Positions 1 to 9,772 of a stretch of 64,000 bases of DNA are shown piece by piece. Position 1 is the stretch's first letter. Each line of letters opens with the position of its first letter. Under the pieces are notes generated by a model, which was not told the origin of the DNA, searched no databases, and saw only the letters and a list, made by a program, of their open reading frames with translations. The stretch comes from Marivita sp. (GTDB taxonomy: Bacteria; Pseudomonadota; Alphaproteobacteria; Rhodobacterales; Rhodobacteraceae). A program made the position numbers and the translations under genes. Location: positions 1 through 64,000 of the forward strand of contig NZ_JAIPUS010000009.1 in the NCBI RefSeq assembly GCF_020055675.1, in the 5' to 3' direction.

Positions 1-165
1 CCAGTCCAGCCGCTGCGCCGCCTCGGCCCAGAACCCTTCCGGATCGGACACCGACCGCGCATACATCTCCTCGTACCGCGCCGAATCAACATGCGCGTTA
101 CGGATAATGTCGTCGGATGGGGGATAGACAGCTGTGCCCGCATCTCCGGTTGTTTGTTCATTCAT
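1..165 (-). CDS. acs: Acetyl-CoA synthetase, N-terminal part (3' end beyond window)
   Basis: Reverse-strand reading from the ATG at 165 gives MNEQTTGDAGTAVYPPSDDIIRNAHVDSARYEEMYARSVSDPEGFWAEAAQRLDW, a typical AMP-forming acetyl-CoA synthetase N-terminus. Confidence 0.8.
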   Translation of the reverse strand, partial: MNEQTTGDAGTAVYPPSDDIIRNAHVDSARYEEMYARSVSDPEGFWAEAAQRLDW

Positions 166-332
166 CGCTTTGAACTCCCTTGCTCCGCCCGATCCTCCCC
201 GGGCGTTTAAGAATGCGATCACCGAGGTGTCATCGCAACTTCGTGATCATCATACCGAAAGTTGCAAACAATAAAATAAGCGAATAAAAATCAGTATGTT
301 AGGTGTCAATTATTTTCAAAAAGAGCGCAAAA

Positions 333-352
333 TTGGTAAACAAATTTACCAA
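333..352. promoter_or_regulatory. Perfect inverted repeat TTGGTAAA-CAAA-TTTACCAA upstream of acs
   Basis: 8-bp perfect arms with a 4-nt spacer in an AT-rich intergenic region. Confidence 0.5.
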
Positions 353-646
353 ACGCAACGTAACATGCTCAAATAATTCGCAACTTTGGAACGAGCCCAA
401 CTTTCCTGTTTGCGGTAACCCAAGCGTGTGCAAGGGGCAGAGCCGTCGTGTGCACGGTGTGACATATTGATCCGGTATGCGATTGTATGCCGTTATTGGC
501 CGCCGGCTTTTCGCGGATCTCCGGCATGCACGGGGAAAATCACCGGATTTTCCCTCTGAGTCGTTAGCGTTAAAGATTGACGTCTTGGTTGCTCGGCATC
601 GGCTGGCCTAGACTCCGCCCCGAACAGCAGCAGGAGCGACAGGATC

Positions 647-2350
647 ATGACAGACCGGGAACAACTGGAACACCGTATCGCCGTCGGGCGCGGGGACCTC
701 CCCGCCGACATGGTGCTGCGTGGCGCCCGCCTGCTCGACCTTGTCACCGGCGACCTGCTCGACGGTGACATCGCCATTGCGGACGGCATGATCGCGGGCA
801 CCTGTGGCCACTACGAGGGGGCCACGGTTCGCGACATGACGGGACTGATCCTCGTGCCCGGCTTCATCGACACGCATCTGCACATCGAAAGCTCGCTTGT
901 CACGCCGTTCGAGTTTGACCGCTGCGTGGCACCCCATGGGGTCACCACCGCCATCTGCGACCCGCATGAGATCGCCAATGTGATCGGCGCGGACGGTATC
1001 CGCTATTTCCAGCAGGCAAGCGCGCATACGCTCATGGATATCCGTGTGCAGCTGTCCTCCTGCGTGCCCTCGACCCATATGGAAACCGCCGGGGCCGAAT
1101 TGCTGGCGGCCGATCTGGCGCCCCTGAGGGGACATCCGTCGGGCATCGGGCTGGCCGAATTCATGAATTATCCCGGCGTGATCCATCGCGACCCGCAGGT
1201 GATGGAGAAGCTGCACCTGTTTGAAGGCGGCCATATCGATGGCCATTGCCCGCAGCTGCGCGGCATGGACCTCAGCGCCTATATCGCCGCCGGGATATCC
1301 ACCGAACACGAAGCGACCACGGCGGAGGAGGCGCGCGAGAAGCTGCAAAAGGGCATGCGCGTGTTGATCCGGGAAGGATCGGTGTCGAAAGACCTGCACG
1401 CGCTGCAACCGCTGCTGACCGAGCGCACTGCACCCTATATGTGCCTGTGCACCGACGACAGGAACCCGCTGGATATCGCGGAAGAGGGGCATCTGGATCA
1501 CATGATCCGCACCCTGATCGCGCTTGGCACGCCGGTGCTTGCCGCCTATCGCGCCGCATCGCTGTCGGGGGCCGAGGCATTCGGACTCAGGGATCGTGGC
1601 TTGATCGCGCCGGGCAAACGGGCGGATATCGTCGCTCTGCGCTCGCTAGAGGCCTGCGATGTGCAAACCGTGTTCTGCGCCGGGGTGGAGGCCGTGCCGG
1701 AGAATTTTACCAAGCGGTCAACGATAGCTCCGGTCGGTCGCGGGTCAGTCCATGCGCCGCACCTGCGCGCCGAGGACTTCCGCGCCAAGGCGAACCGGGC
1801 TGACACCGACGTGATCGGGATTGTCGAGGGCAAGATCATCACGAACCATCTGCACGAGGAGATCCCCGTCGCGGATGGCGACAAGCACCCCGATCCCGCC
1901 CGCGACCTGATCCGCATCGCGGTGGTCGAACGGCATGGGCGCAACGGCAACATCGCCACGGGCTTTGTTCGGGGCTTCGGCCTGCAGCGCGGCGCGATTG
2001 CCTCCACTGTGTGCCATGACCATCACAACATCGCCTGCGTCGGGGTCGATTACGCCGACATGGCTCTGGCCGCCAACCGCCTGTCCGAGATCGAGGGCGG
2101 GTTCGTCGTCGCGGCTGGGGGCGCGGTGCTGGCCGAATTGGCCTTGCCTGTGGCCGGGTTGATGAGCCTTGCGCCATTCGAGGAGGTGCATGACCGGCTG
2201 GTTGATCTGCGCCGCGCTGCCAAGGGTCTGGGTGTCACGCTCAATGAGCCGTTCCTGCAATTGGCGTTCCTTGCGCTGCCGGTGATCCCGGCGCTCAAGA
2301 TCACCGACCGGGGCATGGTCGATGTGACGAAGTTCGAGATCATTCCGTGA
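647..2350 (+). CDS. ade: Adenine deaminase
   Basis: 567 aa; amidohydrolase motifs [16 protein letters not shown] and [17 protein letters not shown] typical of adenine deaminase. Confidence 0.9.
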   Translation: MTDREQLEHRIAVGRGDLPADMVLRGARLLDLVTGDLLDGDIAIADGMIAGTCGHYEGATVRDMTGLILVPGFIDTHLHIESSLVTPFEFDRCVAPHGVTTAICDPHEIANVIGADGIRYFQQASAHTLMDIRVQLSSCVPSTHMETAGAELLAADLAPLRGHPSGIGLAEFMNYPGVIHRDPQVMEKLHLFEGGHIDGHCPQLRGMDLSAYIAAGISTEHEATTAEEAREKLQKGMRVLIREGSVSKDLHALQPLLTERTAPYMCLCTDDRNPLDIAEEGHLDHMIRTLIALGTPVLAAYRAASLSGAEAFGLRDRGLIAPGKRADIVALRSLEACDVQTVFCAGVEAVPENFTKRSTIAPVGRGSVHAPHLRAEDFRAKANRADTDVIGIVEGKIITNHLHEEIPVADGDKHPDPARDLIRIAVVERHGRNGNIATGFVRGFGLQRGAIASTVCHDHHNIACVGVDYADMALAANRLSEIEGGFVVAAGGAVLAELALPVAGLMSLAPFEEVHDRLVDLRRAAKGLGVTLNEPFLQLAFLALPVIPALKITDRGMVDVTKFEIIP

Positions 2351-2366
2351 ATTGCGGTACCCGCCT

Positions 2367-2424
2367 GAGACGTTTGCGTCTCGGGCATGCGCCCGCCCGC
2401 CCCATGGCGGGCGGGCGCATGCCC
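2367..2424. terminator. Two back-to-back perfect hairpins between convergent ade and lysR
   Basis: GAGACG-TTTG-CGTCTC (2367-2382), then GGGCATGCGCCCGCCCGCC-CCAT-GGCGGGCGGGCGCATGCCC (2383-2424, 19-bp arms). Confidence 0.6.
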
Positions 2425-2438
2425 TGTGTTCGGCAAAG

Positions 2439-3314
2439 CTACCGCCCCGCCACCTCCAGCAACTCCTTCAGCAACGGGTTCGGATAACGCCGGTCGAGCG
2501 TCACCGCATAGAAAAGCTCATGCAGGTCGAGCATCATCGCCTGCACCAGATCGCCGCGCGCGAGTTCGTCCTGCACGACGATGGGCGGCACCACGGCCAA
2601 GCCGGTGCCACGCAGGGCGAGAAGACGGATCATCGCCATGTCGTCGACCTCGGCGGCGATGGTCGGTTTGGCCTGCACGCGGGCCAGCAGCGTGTCAAAG
2701 GCATTGCGGATCTGGGTGTCGCGGGTGGGCAGGATCAGCGGATGATCGGCCACCAGGTCTTCGAACGGGCGATTGCCGGACACGCGGTCCGGGGTGCCGA
2801 ACAGACCCACGGTCTGATCCGCCAGTTTCTGCGTCAGGTAGGGGCTGATCGCGTCGCGGGCCGGCGGCGTATTGGTCAGCACCACGTCAAGGTTCAGCGC
2901 ATCGAGCGCCGCGTAAAGCTCTGCCGCGCTGCCCGACCGCAGGATCACCTCCACATCCGGGCGGCCCAGCACCGGTTCCAGGAAGGTGATCTGGAAATTG
3001 CGCGACAGGGTGGAGAGCGCGCCGACCCGCAAGGCGCGGGCCGGATGGGCCGTGTCGCGCAGGGTGGCCAGCATTTCCTCACCCGCCGAAAAGATCGTGT
3101 CGGCATGGTCCAGCGCGATACGGCCCGCTTCGGTCAGGTGCAGCGCGCGGCCGCGCCGTTCGAACAGGATTTGCCCCAGCCGTTCCTCCAACTGCTTGAT
3201 TTGCGACGACAAGGCCGATTGCGACAGGTTCAGACGCTCGGCAGTCCGGGTCAGGTTGCCATCATGGGCCACGGCCCAGAAATAGCGCAGGTGGTGATAA
3301 TTCAGATCCGACAT
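2439..3314 (-). CDS. LysR-family transcriptional regulator (NhaR-like)
   Basis: MSDLNYHHLRYFWAVAHDGNLTRTAERLNLSQSALSSQIKQLEERLG HTH; divergent from dabBA. Confidence 0.9.
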   Translation of the reverse strand: MSDLNYHHLRYFWAVAHDGNLTRTAERLNLSQSALSSQIKQLEERLGQILFERRGRALHLTEAGRIALDHADTIFSAGEEMLATLRDTAHPARALRVGALSTLSRNFQITFLEPVLGRPDVEVILRSGSAAELYAALDALNLDVVLTNTPPARDAISPYLTQKLADQTVGLFGTPDRVSGNRPFEDLVADHPLILPTRDTQIRNAFDTLLARVQAKPTIAAEVDDMAMIRLLALRGTGLAVVPPIVVQDELARGDLVQAMMLDLHELFYAVTLDRRYPNPLLKELLEVAGR

Positions 3315-3320
3315 TCGTTC

Positions 3321-3354
3321 TGTATAAGTAAACGATTATACATAAACAATGTAT
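3321..3354. promoter_or_regulatory. Candidate LysR operator region
   Basis: TGTATAA-N8-TTATACA (3321-3342) overlapping ATACAT-N5-ATGTAT (3338-3354), in the lysR/dabB divergent gap. Confidence 0.5.
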
Positions 3355-3420
3355 TTTTATTCATCAAAATGGCCCGCTAGGTCCGTCGGTCAGGATGACG
3401 CCCACTCAGGAGACCGTAAC

Positions 3421-4974
3421 ATGATACCCGCCTTGCCGCTTCTGGCTCCCGTCTTTTTCGCCCTTGTCGGCCTTGTCTACATGCGCCGCGAATTGCCGCG
3501 CGGGTCGGCCCTGCTGCGGCTTGGCGAATATGCCGGGCTCGCCTCGATCATCGTTTCTCTGGGCGCGCTGGCGCTGCTGATCCGCGATGGATCAACCACC
3601 GGCCCGCTGATCGGCGCCGCCGAGATGGGCATCGCCGCCCGGATCGACGCGGTCAGCGTGACCATGCTGATGCTGGTCAGCTTTATCGGCTGGGTCGTGA
3701 TGCGCTTTGCGGTCACCTACACGGATGGGGAAAAGACCCAGACGCGGTTTCTCGGCTGGCTGAGCCTTGGTCTGGCGTCGGTCCTGCTACTGGTGACAGC
3801 GGGCAACCTGATCCAGTTGATCCTCGGCTGGGGTGCGGTGGGCCTCTGCGTGAACCGGCTCCTGCTGACCTATCCCGAAAGGGCGGCGGCACAGCGCGCG
3901 GCCCGCAAGAAGGCCCTGTGTTCAGCTGCCTCCGATGCCGGTCTGATCGCGGGGGCCTTCGCGCTGGCGGCGGCCTATGGGACGGCGGACATTGCCACGA
4001 TCCTCGACGCCGCACGCGCCGGTGAGGGGGGCGGCGCAGCGATGCTGGCGGCGGCGCTGCTGGCGATCTCCGCGTTGTTCAAATCGGCGCAGATCCCCAC
4101 CCATGGCTGGCTGACCGAGGTGATGGAGGCGCCCACACCCGTTTCGGCCCTGCTGCACGCGGGCGTGGTGAACGCGGGGGGCTTCCTGCTCATCCGCTTT
4201 GCCGATGTGCTGCTGCTGGCCCCCGGTGTTCTGTCGGTGCTGGTGATGATCGGCGGATTTTCTGCCCTGTTCGGCGGGTTGGTCATGCTGACCCAGCCCT
4301 CGGTCAAGACATCGCTGGCGTGGTCCACGGTGGCGCAGATGGGCTTCATGATCCTGCAATGCGGCCTGGCGCTCTTCCCGCTGGCACTGCTGCATATCGT
4401 GGCGCATTCGCTTTACAAGGCGCATGCCTTCCTGGCCTCGGGCGGGGCGGTGGCGCAGGTCGCGTCGATCCGGCGGCCCGGCCCGGTGGCGATCCCGAAC
4501 GGGCGCGCGGTGCTCAAATCCTTCGCGCTGGCCCTGGCGATTTACGCCATCATCGGGCTGCTGCTGGGGATCGACGGCAAATCGGCGCAGGCCATCGTGC
4601 TGGGCGCGGTGCTGGTGATGGGCGTGGCCTACCTGTTGGCGCAGGGCCTGGCCGATGCCGCGCCCGAGGTGCTGACCCGGCGCATGGCGGCCTATTCCGT
4701 CGCCACGACGCTCAGCTATTTCGCGCTGCAATCCATCGCGATCGCGCTGACGGCAGGCACGGTGCCGGCGACCCCGTCGCCCGGCCCGCTGCAATGGGCG
4801 CTGATGGCGTTGACGGTCCTGAGCTTCGGCACCGTGGCCTGGGCGCAGGCGACCTTTCCGAACTGGGCGACCCATCCGGCGGCGCAAGGCCTTCGGGTGC
4901 ATCTTTCCAACGGCTTTTACCTCAACGCGGTGTTTGACCGGCTGACCGGCGGCTGGGCGGCGCGGAACCGGTGA
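3421..4974 (+). CDS. dabB: DabB-type proton-conducting membrane transporter (NuoL/MrpA-like), DAB inorganic carbon transporter subunit
   Basis: Polytopic; SALFKSAQIPTHGWLTEVMEAPTPVSALLHAGVVNAGGFLLIRFA proton_antipo_M motif; directly upstream of dabA. Confidence 0.85.
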   Translation: MIPALPLLAPVFFALVGLVYMRRELPRGSALLRLGEYAGLASIIVSLGALALLIRDGSTTGPLIGAAEMGIAARIDAVSVTMLMLVSFIGWVVMRFAVTYTDGEKTQTRFLGWLSLGLASVLLLVTAGNLIQLILGWGAVGLCVNRLLLTYPERAAAQRAARKKALCSAASDAGLIAGAFALAAAYGTADIATILDAARAGEGGGAAMLAAALLAISALFKSAQIPTHGWLTEVMEAPTPVSALLHAGVVNAGGFLLIRFADVLLLAPGVLSVLVMIGGFSALFGGLVMLTQPSVKTSLAWSTVAQMGFMILQCGLALFPLALLHIVAHSLYKAHAFLASGGAVAQVASIRRPGPVAIPNGRAVLKSFALALAIYAIIGLLLGIDGKSAQAIVLGAVLVMGVAYLLAQGLADAAPEVLTRRMAAYSVATTLSYFALQSIAIALTAGTVPATPSPGPLQWALMALTVLSFGTVAWAQATFPNWATHPAAQGLRVHLSNGFYLNAVFDRLTGGWAARNR

Positions 4975-4997
4975 GGAACAGGACAGGAGATCAGAAC

Positions 4998-7397
4998 ATG
5001 CTGACAATGGTTGAACGGTTCTCGGGGCCGGCGCTCGAAATCATGGCAGGGGCCAAGAACGCGGCCGCGCATATCCCGCCGCTCTGGTCGCTGGAGGCGA
5101 CGGTCGCGGTGAACCCTTACGTGGGCCAGGCCGGCGAGCCCTTGCAGATGGCCGCAGCCCGGATGGCGCGGGTGGCGGGCGTTCGCTCCGTGCCGGAACG
5201 GGCGCATTTCAAGGCCAAGCTGGCGGCCGGTGACTTGAGCCTTGCGGATCTTGAGGCGGGATTGGCAGAGGTGCCCGAGCTTGACATCACGGTCGATGCG
5301 CTGATCGCCGCGATGGACCTGTCCCCCCCCGCGCCGCAGATCCTGCCGACGCTGGCCGACCTCGCCGAAGAGGTGTCGGACGTCAATTGGCCCGATTTCG
5401 TGGCAGACCGGATCGGCCACTGGGCCAGTGGGCATTACGATACCGGCCAGGCGCTCTGGCCGGCGCCCGGAACGCGGGCATGGCTGTCCTGGCGGTCTTT
5501 CGCGCAGCGCGATCTGACGCCCGAGATTTTCGGCCTGACCGGCTTTGCCTCGCGGGTGGCGTCAATGTCCATGTCCGCCCGTGGCGCCTTGACGACATGC
5601 GCCGAGGACATGGGCATCACCGCCGAGGCCAGCGAAAGCTATTTCCATACCCTGCTGATGCGGCTGGGCGGCTGGGCGCAATTGGCCTCCGGCGAGGCGT
5701 TCCGGGCCAGCCTCAAGGGCGCGGGCAACAATGACATCACCGATCTTCTGACCGCGAAACTGGTGTTCGAGGCGGCGCTGCTGGCGCGCTACAAGGACAA
5801 GATCGGGGCGCGGTGGGAAGAGGTGCTCAAGGCGCATGCCCAACCCATCGTACCCGGCAAGGACGACCTGATCGATGCTGCCCTGCAAGCTGCCGCCGAT
5901 CACGCGGCGGCGCGCGCGCTTGACGCCACGCTGGCCCAACCGGGGCGCGACCGGGCCGAGGCCCCGAAGGTGCAGGCGGCCTTCTGCATCGACGTGCGCT
6001 CCGAAGTGTTCCGGCGGGCGCTGGAAGCCTCGGGCGACGGGATCGACACCATCGGCTTTGCCGGCTTTTTCGGCATCGCGGCGGCGCATCACGGTTTCGC
6101 GTCTGACGTGTCCGAACTGCGCGGCCCGGTGCTGATCAATCCGGGGGCCACCTCGGCTGCGACCGATCCGCAGGACAGCGATATGCTGACCCGCGTGGCG
6201 AAACGGGTGACGCGCGCCTGGGGCCGGTTCCGGCTGGCGGCGGTCAGCAGCTTTGCCTTCGTCGAAGCCACCGGTCCGCTCTACCTTGGCAAGCTGGTGC
6301 GGGACTCGCTGGCGCGGAAACACCCCAGCCTTGGCAGCGGTCCGCCCCCGGCCTTGTCGGACAGCATTTCGCTGGAAGACCGGATCGGCATGGCCGCAGC
6401 GATCCTGTCGGGAATGTCGCTCACCTCGGATTTCGGCCGGGTTGTGCTGCTTGCCGGGCATGGCGCGGGCGTGGTCAACAACCCGCACGCCAGTGCGCTG
6501 CAATGCGGCGCCTGCGGCGGCCATGCGGGGGACGTGAACGCGCGGCTTGCCGCCGGCTTGCTCAACGACACCGAGGTGCGCGCGGGCCTGGTCGAAAAGG
6601 GACTCGACGTGGCACCCGACACGGTCTTTCTGGCCGGTCTGCACGATACGGTGACAGACGACATGCGGCTTTACGAAGAGGATCTGCCGGCCGGACATGG
6701 CCAAGCGTCGGTCATCGCCGGTCTGAAGCAGGCGCTGAAACTGGCGGCCAGGGTAACGCGGACGGAACGCTCGGCCCGGTTGCCGCGGGCGACGGACCAG
6801 GCGGCGGTCTCGGCACGGGCGACCGATTGGTCGGAAACCCGGCCCGAATGGGGGCTTGCGGGCTGTTCCGCTTTCATTGCCGCGCCGCGCCACCGGACCG
6901 CCGGGCGGAGCCTGAACGGGCGGTCCTTCCTGCACAGCTATGACTGGCGGCAGGACAGCGGCTTTGGCGTGCTCGAACTGATCCTGACCGCGCCCGTGGT
7001 GGTGGCCAGCTGGATCAGCCTGCAATATTACGGGTCTTCCGTGGCACCGGATGCGTTCGGGGCGGGCAACAAGTTGCTGCACAACGTGACCGGCGGCATT
7101 GGTGTGATCGAAGGCAATGGCGGTGTGCTGCGCGGCGGGTTGCCGTGGCAATCCGTGCACGACGGCGCGCGGTTCATGCACGATCCGTTGCGCCTGACCG
7201 TCGCCATCGAAGCACCGCGCGAGGCGATCACCGAGATCCTGACCCGGCACCCCGGGGTTGCGGCGCTGTTCGACAATGGCTGGTTGCGGCTTTTCGCGAT
7301 GGATGACGAGGGGCGGCTGGGCTGGCGCTACACCGGTGGCGGTGCATGGGTCGCGCTGCGGGGCGATCAGGCTGCGGCGCAGATCGCCGCGGAGTGA
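4998..7397 (+). CDS. dabA: DabA (DUF2309/UPF0753) inorganic carbon transporter subunit
   Basis: 799 aa from ATG 4998; Zn-site motifs AAFCIDVRSEVFRRALE and LLAGHGAGVVNNPHASALQCGACGGHAG. Confidence 0.88.
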   Translation: MLTMVERFSGPALEIMAGAKNAAAHIPPLWSLEATVAVNPYVGQAGEPLQMAAARMARVAGVRSVPERAHFKAKLAAGDLSLADLEAGLAEVPELDITVDALIAAMDLSPPAPQILPTLADLAEEVSDVNWPDFVADRIGHWASGHYDTGQALWPAPGTRAWLSWRSFAQRDLTPEIFGLTGFASRVASMSMSARGALTTCAEDMGITAEASESYFHTLLMRLGGWAQLASGEAFRASLKGAGNNDITDLLTAKLVFEAALLARYKDKIGARWEEVLKAHAQPIVPGKDDLIDAALQAAADHAAARALDATLAQPGRDRAEAPKVQAAFCIDVRSEVFRRALEASGDGIDTIGFAGFFGIAAAHHGFASDVSELRGPVLINPGATSAATDPQDSDMLTRVAKRVTRAWGRFRLAAVSSFAFVEATGPLYLGKLVRDSLARKHPSLGSGPPPALSDSISLEDRIGMAAAILSGMSLTSDFGRVVLLAGHGAGVVNNPHASALQCGACGGHAGDVNARLAAGLLNDTEVRAGLVEKGLDVAPDTVFLAGLHDTVTDDMRLYEEDLPAGHGQASVIAGLKQALKLAARVTRTERSARLPRATDQAAVSARATDWSETRPEWGLAGCSAFIAAPRHRTAGRSLNGRSFLHSYDWRQDSGFGVLELILTAPVVVASWISLQYYGSSVAPDAFGAGNKLLHNVTGGIGVIEGNGGVLRGGLPWQSVHDGARFMHDPLRLTVAIEAPREAITEILTRHPGVAALFDNGWLRLFAMDDEGRLGWRYTGGGAWVALRGDQAAAQIAAE

Positions 7398-7526
7398 GTT
7401 TCTGTAAGGGAAACTGATGCGCGAACAGGTCGCAAGATTTGAGCAAACCGCCGTCGCGCAAGTGCGGCGGCGCGTCCGCCCACCCGGACGGGCGCGTTCA
7501 TCGTACAATCGATAGCGCTTGCGCCA

Positions 7527-8789
7527 TCACCCCTCGCTGATCTCGACCTCGACCCCCAGCCCGCGCAGCACATCCCAGTAATTCGGGAACGTCTTGGACA
7601 CGCAGTAAGGGTCCTCGATCCGCACGCCCTGAACCTTCATCGCGGCAAGCGCGAACGACATGGCGATGCGGTGGTCTGCATGGCTGTCGATCAAAGCGTC
7701 GCTCACATGCGCCTCCAGCGCCGGATCCGCGTGAACGATCAGCTCGTCCCCCTCGACCGTGGCAAGCCCCGCGCGCACCTGCTCCAGCCCCGCGTGTACC
7801 GCCGCGATCCGGTCGCATTCCTTGACGCGCAGGTTCTCGATCCCGGTAAAGCGCACCGGGGTCCGGTTGAACGCCGCGAGAACCGCAAGCGTCGGCACGG
7901 CGTCCTGCATCTGTGATCCGTTGATTTCGGGTGGCATGTCGGGGAAGGCCGCGATCAGGTCATATGCCTTGGCGTCGGGTTGGTTCATGTCCTCAGGTGC
8001 GGTGCCGATATCGATATCGCCGGCCGTCAGCTTTTCTGCGGCCCAGAGATAGGTTGCCGCGCTGGCATCGGGCTCGACATGGTAATCGGCCGCGCTGTAG
8101 CCGCCGGGTGCGATGACGATCTCCCGGTCCGACGGGAACGCCACCTTGGCCCCAAAAGCGCGCATCACGGCTGCGGTGATGTGCAGATACCCGATCGCAC
8201 CGATCTGCCCGCCGCCAATGCTGATCCGGGTCTCTGTCTCGCCCATCGCCGCAAGCATCATGATCGCCGAGATATACTGGCTCGACAATTTGCCGCTCAC
8301 CTCGATCCCGCCCGCCGAGAACGCACCGGTGCCATGCACGGTGACAGGCGGACAGCCGCTTTCCGAGACGGCCTCGACGCCCATTGCCTGCAACGTTTCG
8401 AGCAGGGGCGCGATGGGGCGCTTTTGCATATGCGCGTCACCGGTCACGACCGTGGTGCCCTTCACCAATGCGACAGCGGCGGTCAGGAAACGTGTCGCTG
8501 TACCCGCATTGCCAAGGAACAGCGGCTCGTCCGCCGGGTGCAGGGTGCCGGTGCCCGTGACCTCGACCGTGGTTGCGTCGATCTCGGATATCTCGACCCC
8601 CATCGCGCGCAACGCGGCCATCATGTAGTGCGTGTCGTCGCTGCGCAGGATGCCGGTCAACCGGCTCGGGCCGCGCGCCAGACCGGCAACCAGAAGCGCC
8701 CGGTTGGTCACCGATTTGGACCCCGGCAGGGTCACACGGCCCCTCAGGGGCCGGGTCACCGGGGCAATGCGGGCGATGGGCAGAGGCAT
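7527..8789 (-). CDS. aroA: 3-phosphoshikimate 1-carboxyvinyltransferase (EPSP synthase), fungal AROM-like type
   Basis: LPGSKSVTNRALLVAGLA, FLGNAGTATRFLTAAVAL, MQKRPIAPLLETLQAMGV, RVKECDRIAAV, ADHRIAMSFALAAM, SKTFPNYWDVL. Confidence 0.9.
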   Translation of the reverse strand: MPLPIARIAPVTRPLRGRVTLPGSKSVTNRALLVAGLARGPSRLTGILRSDDTHYMMAALRAMGVEISEIDATTVEVTGTGTLHPADEPLFLGNAGTATRFLTAAVALVKGTTVVTGDAHMQKRPIAPLLETLQAMGVEAVSESGCPPVTVHGTGAFSAGGIEVSGKLSSQYISAIMMLAAMGETETRISIGGGQIGAIGYLHITAAVMRAFGAKVAFPSDREIVIAPGGYSAADYHVEPDASAATYLWAAEKLTAGDIDIGTAPEDMNQPDAKAYDLIAAFPDMPPEINGSQMQDAVPTLAVLAAFNRTPVRFTGIENLRVKECDRIAAVHAGLEQVRAGLATVEGDELIVHADPALEAHVSDALIDSHADHRIAMSFALAAMKVQGVRIEDPYCVSKTFPNYWDVLRGLGVEVEISEG

Positions 8790-8902
8790 GGCGGGTCTCC
8801 GAACGGGTCAACATGCGCGGGTTTACGCCTTTTGCCGGACATCGCAACGCGAAACTCGGGGCGAAAACGCCCTGGGAACGACAAGAAAGCGATTGACCCG
8901 AT

Positions 8903-8930
8903 CCATATTTCGATTATTCACGAAATATGG
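8903..8930. promoter_or_regulatory. Candidate ArsR operator overlapping the arsR-arsC start codon
   Basis: CCATATTTCG-ATTATTCA-CGAAATATGG, 10-bp perfect arms; the ATG at 8927 lies inside the right arm. Confidence 0.7.
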
Positions 8931-9772
8931 AAATTATAACTGCAGACCAACTCGCGACCCTTGGCCACCCGCAACGGCTGGCCATCTTTCGCATGCTCAT
9001 GCGCCGCTACCCGGATCGCGTGCCGGCCGGCGAAATCGCGGCCGCGCTGGCGATCAAACCGTCAACCCTGTCGGCCTACCTGTCCAACCTGCTGGACTCG
9101 GGCCTTCTCACGCAAACCCGCAGCGGGACATCGCTGCGTTACACGATCCACGTAAACCGCGTGCAAACGATGCTGGATTTCCTGCTGCTCGACTGCTGCC
9201 GGGGCAGGCCGGACATGTGCAGCCCGTTGGCCGCCACATTTGGACAAGGACTTCAGGACATGGTCTCCGACAAACTCAACGTGCTCTTTATCTGCACCGG
9301 CAATTCCGCCCGGTCGATCTTTGCCGAAACGCTGCTGCGCGACATGGCCGGCGACAGGTTTGCCGTCTACTCCGCGGGCACCAAGCCGTATTCGGAGCTG
9401 AACCCGATGGCCATCGATCTGCTGCGCGGCAAGGGGCATGACGTGTCGGACCTGCGCGCCAAGAACGTTCAGGAATTCATACAGCCCGACGCGCCGCGCT
9501 TCGATTTCGTGTTCACCGTCTGCGACCGCGCCGCGAACGAGGAGTGCCCGACTTGGGAGGGCCAACCCGTCACCGCGCATTGGGGCATGGAAGACCCGGT
9601 CAAGGCGACAGGCTCCGACGCCGAACGCAGCCTCGCCTTTCAGGCCGCCTATGGCGCGCTGCGCAACCGGATCACCTCCTTCACCGCGATGCCGATGGAC
9701 ACGCTGGATCGCATATCCCTGCAACGCGCCGTCGACGACATCGGACAAACCGAAAAGGCACCCAACGCATGA
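8927..9772 (+). CDS. ArsR repressor fused to LMW-PTP-type arsenate reductase ArsC
   Basis: N-terminal ArsR HTH with cysteines [12 protein letters not shown], then [19 protein letters not shown] (CX5R) and [15 protein letters not shown]. Confidence 0.92.
   Translation: MEIITADQLATLGHPQRLAIFRMLMRRYPDRVPAGEIAAALAIKPSTLSAYLSNLLDSGLLTQTRSGTSLRYTIHVNRVQTMLDFLLLDCCRGRPDMCSPLAATFGQGLQDMVSDKLNVLFICTGNSARSIFAETLLRDMAGDRFAVYSAGTKPYSELNPMAIDLLRGKGHDVSDLRAKNVQEFIQPDAPRFDFVFTVCDRAANEECPTWEGQPVTAHWGMEDPVKATGSDAERSLAFQAAYGALRNRITSFTAMPMDTLDRISLQRAVDDIGQTEKAPNA

Noticed and set aside
5562-7508. 648-aa minus-strand ORF antisense to dabA
   Set aside because: High-GC shadow ORF with Arg/Gly/Pro/Gln-rich low-information sequence; dabA on the other strand has clear family motifs.
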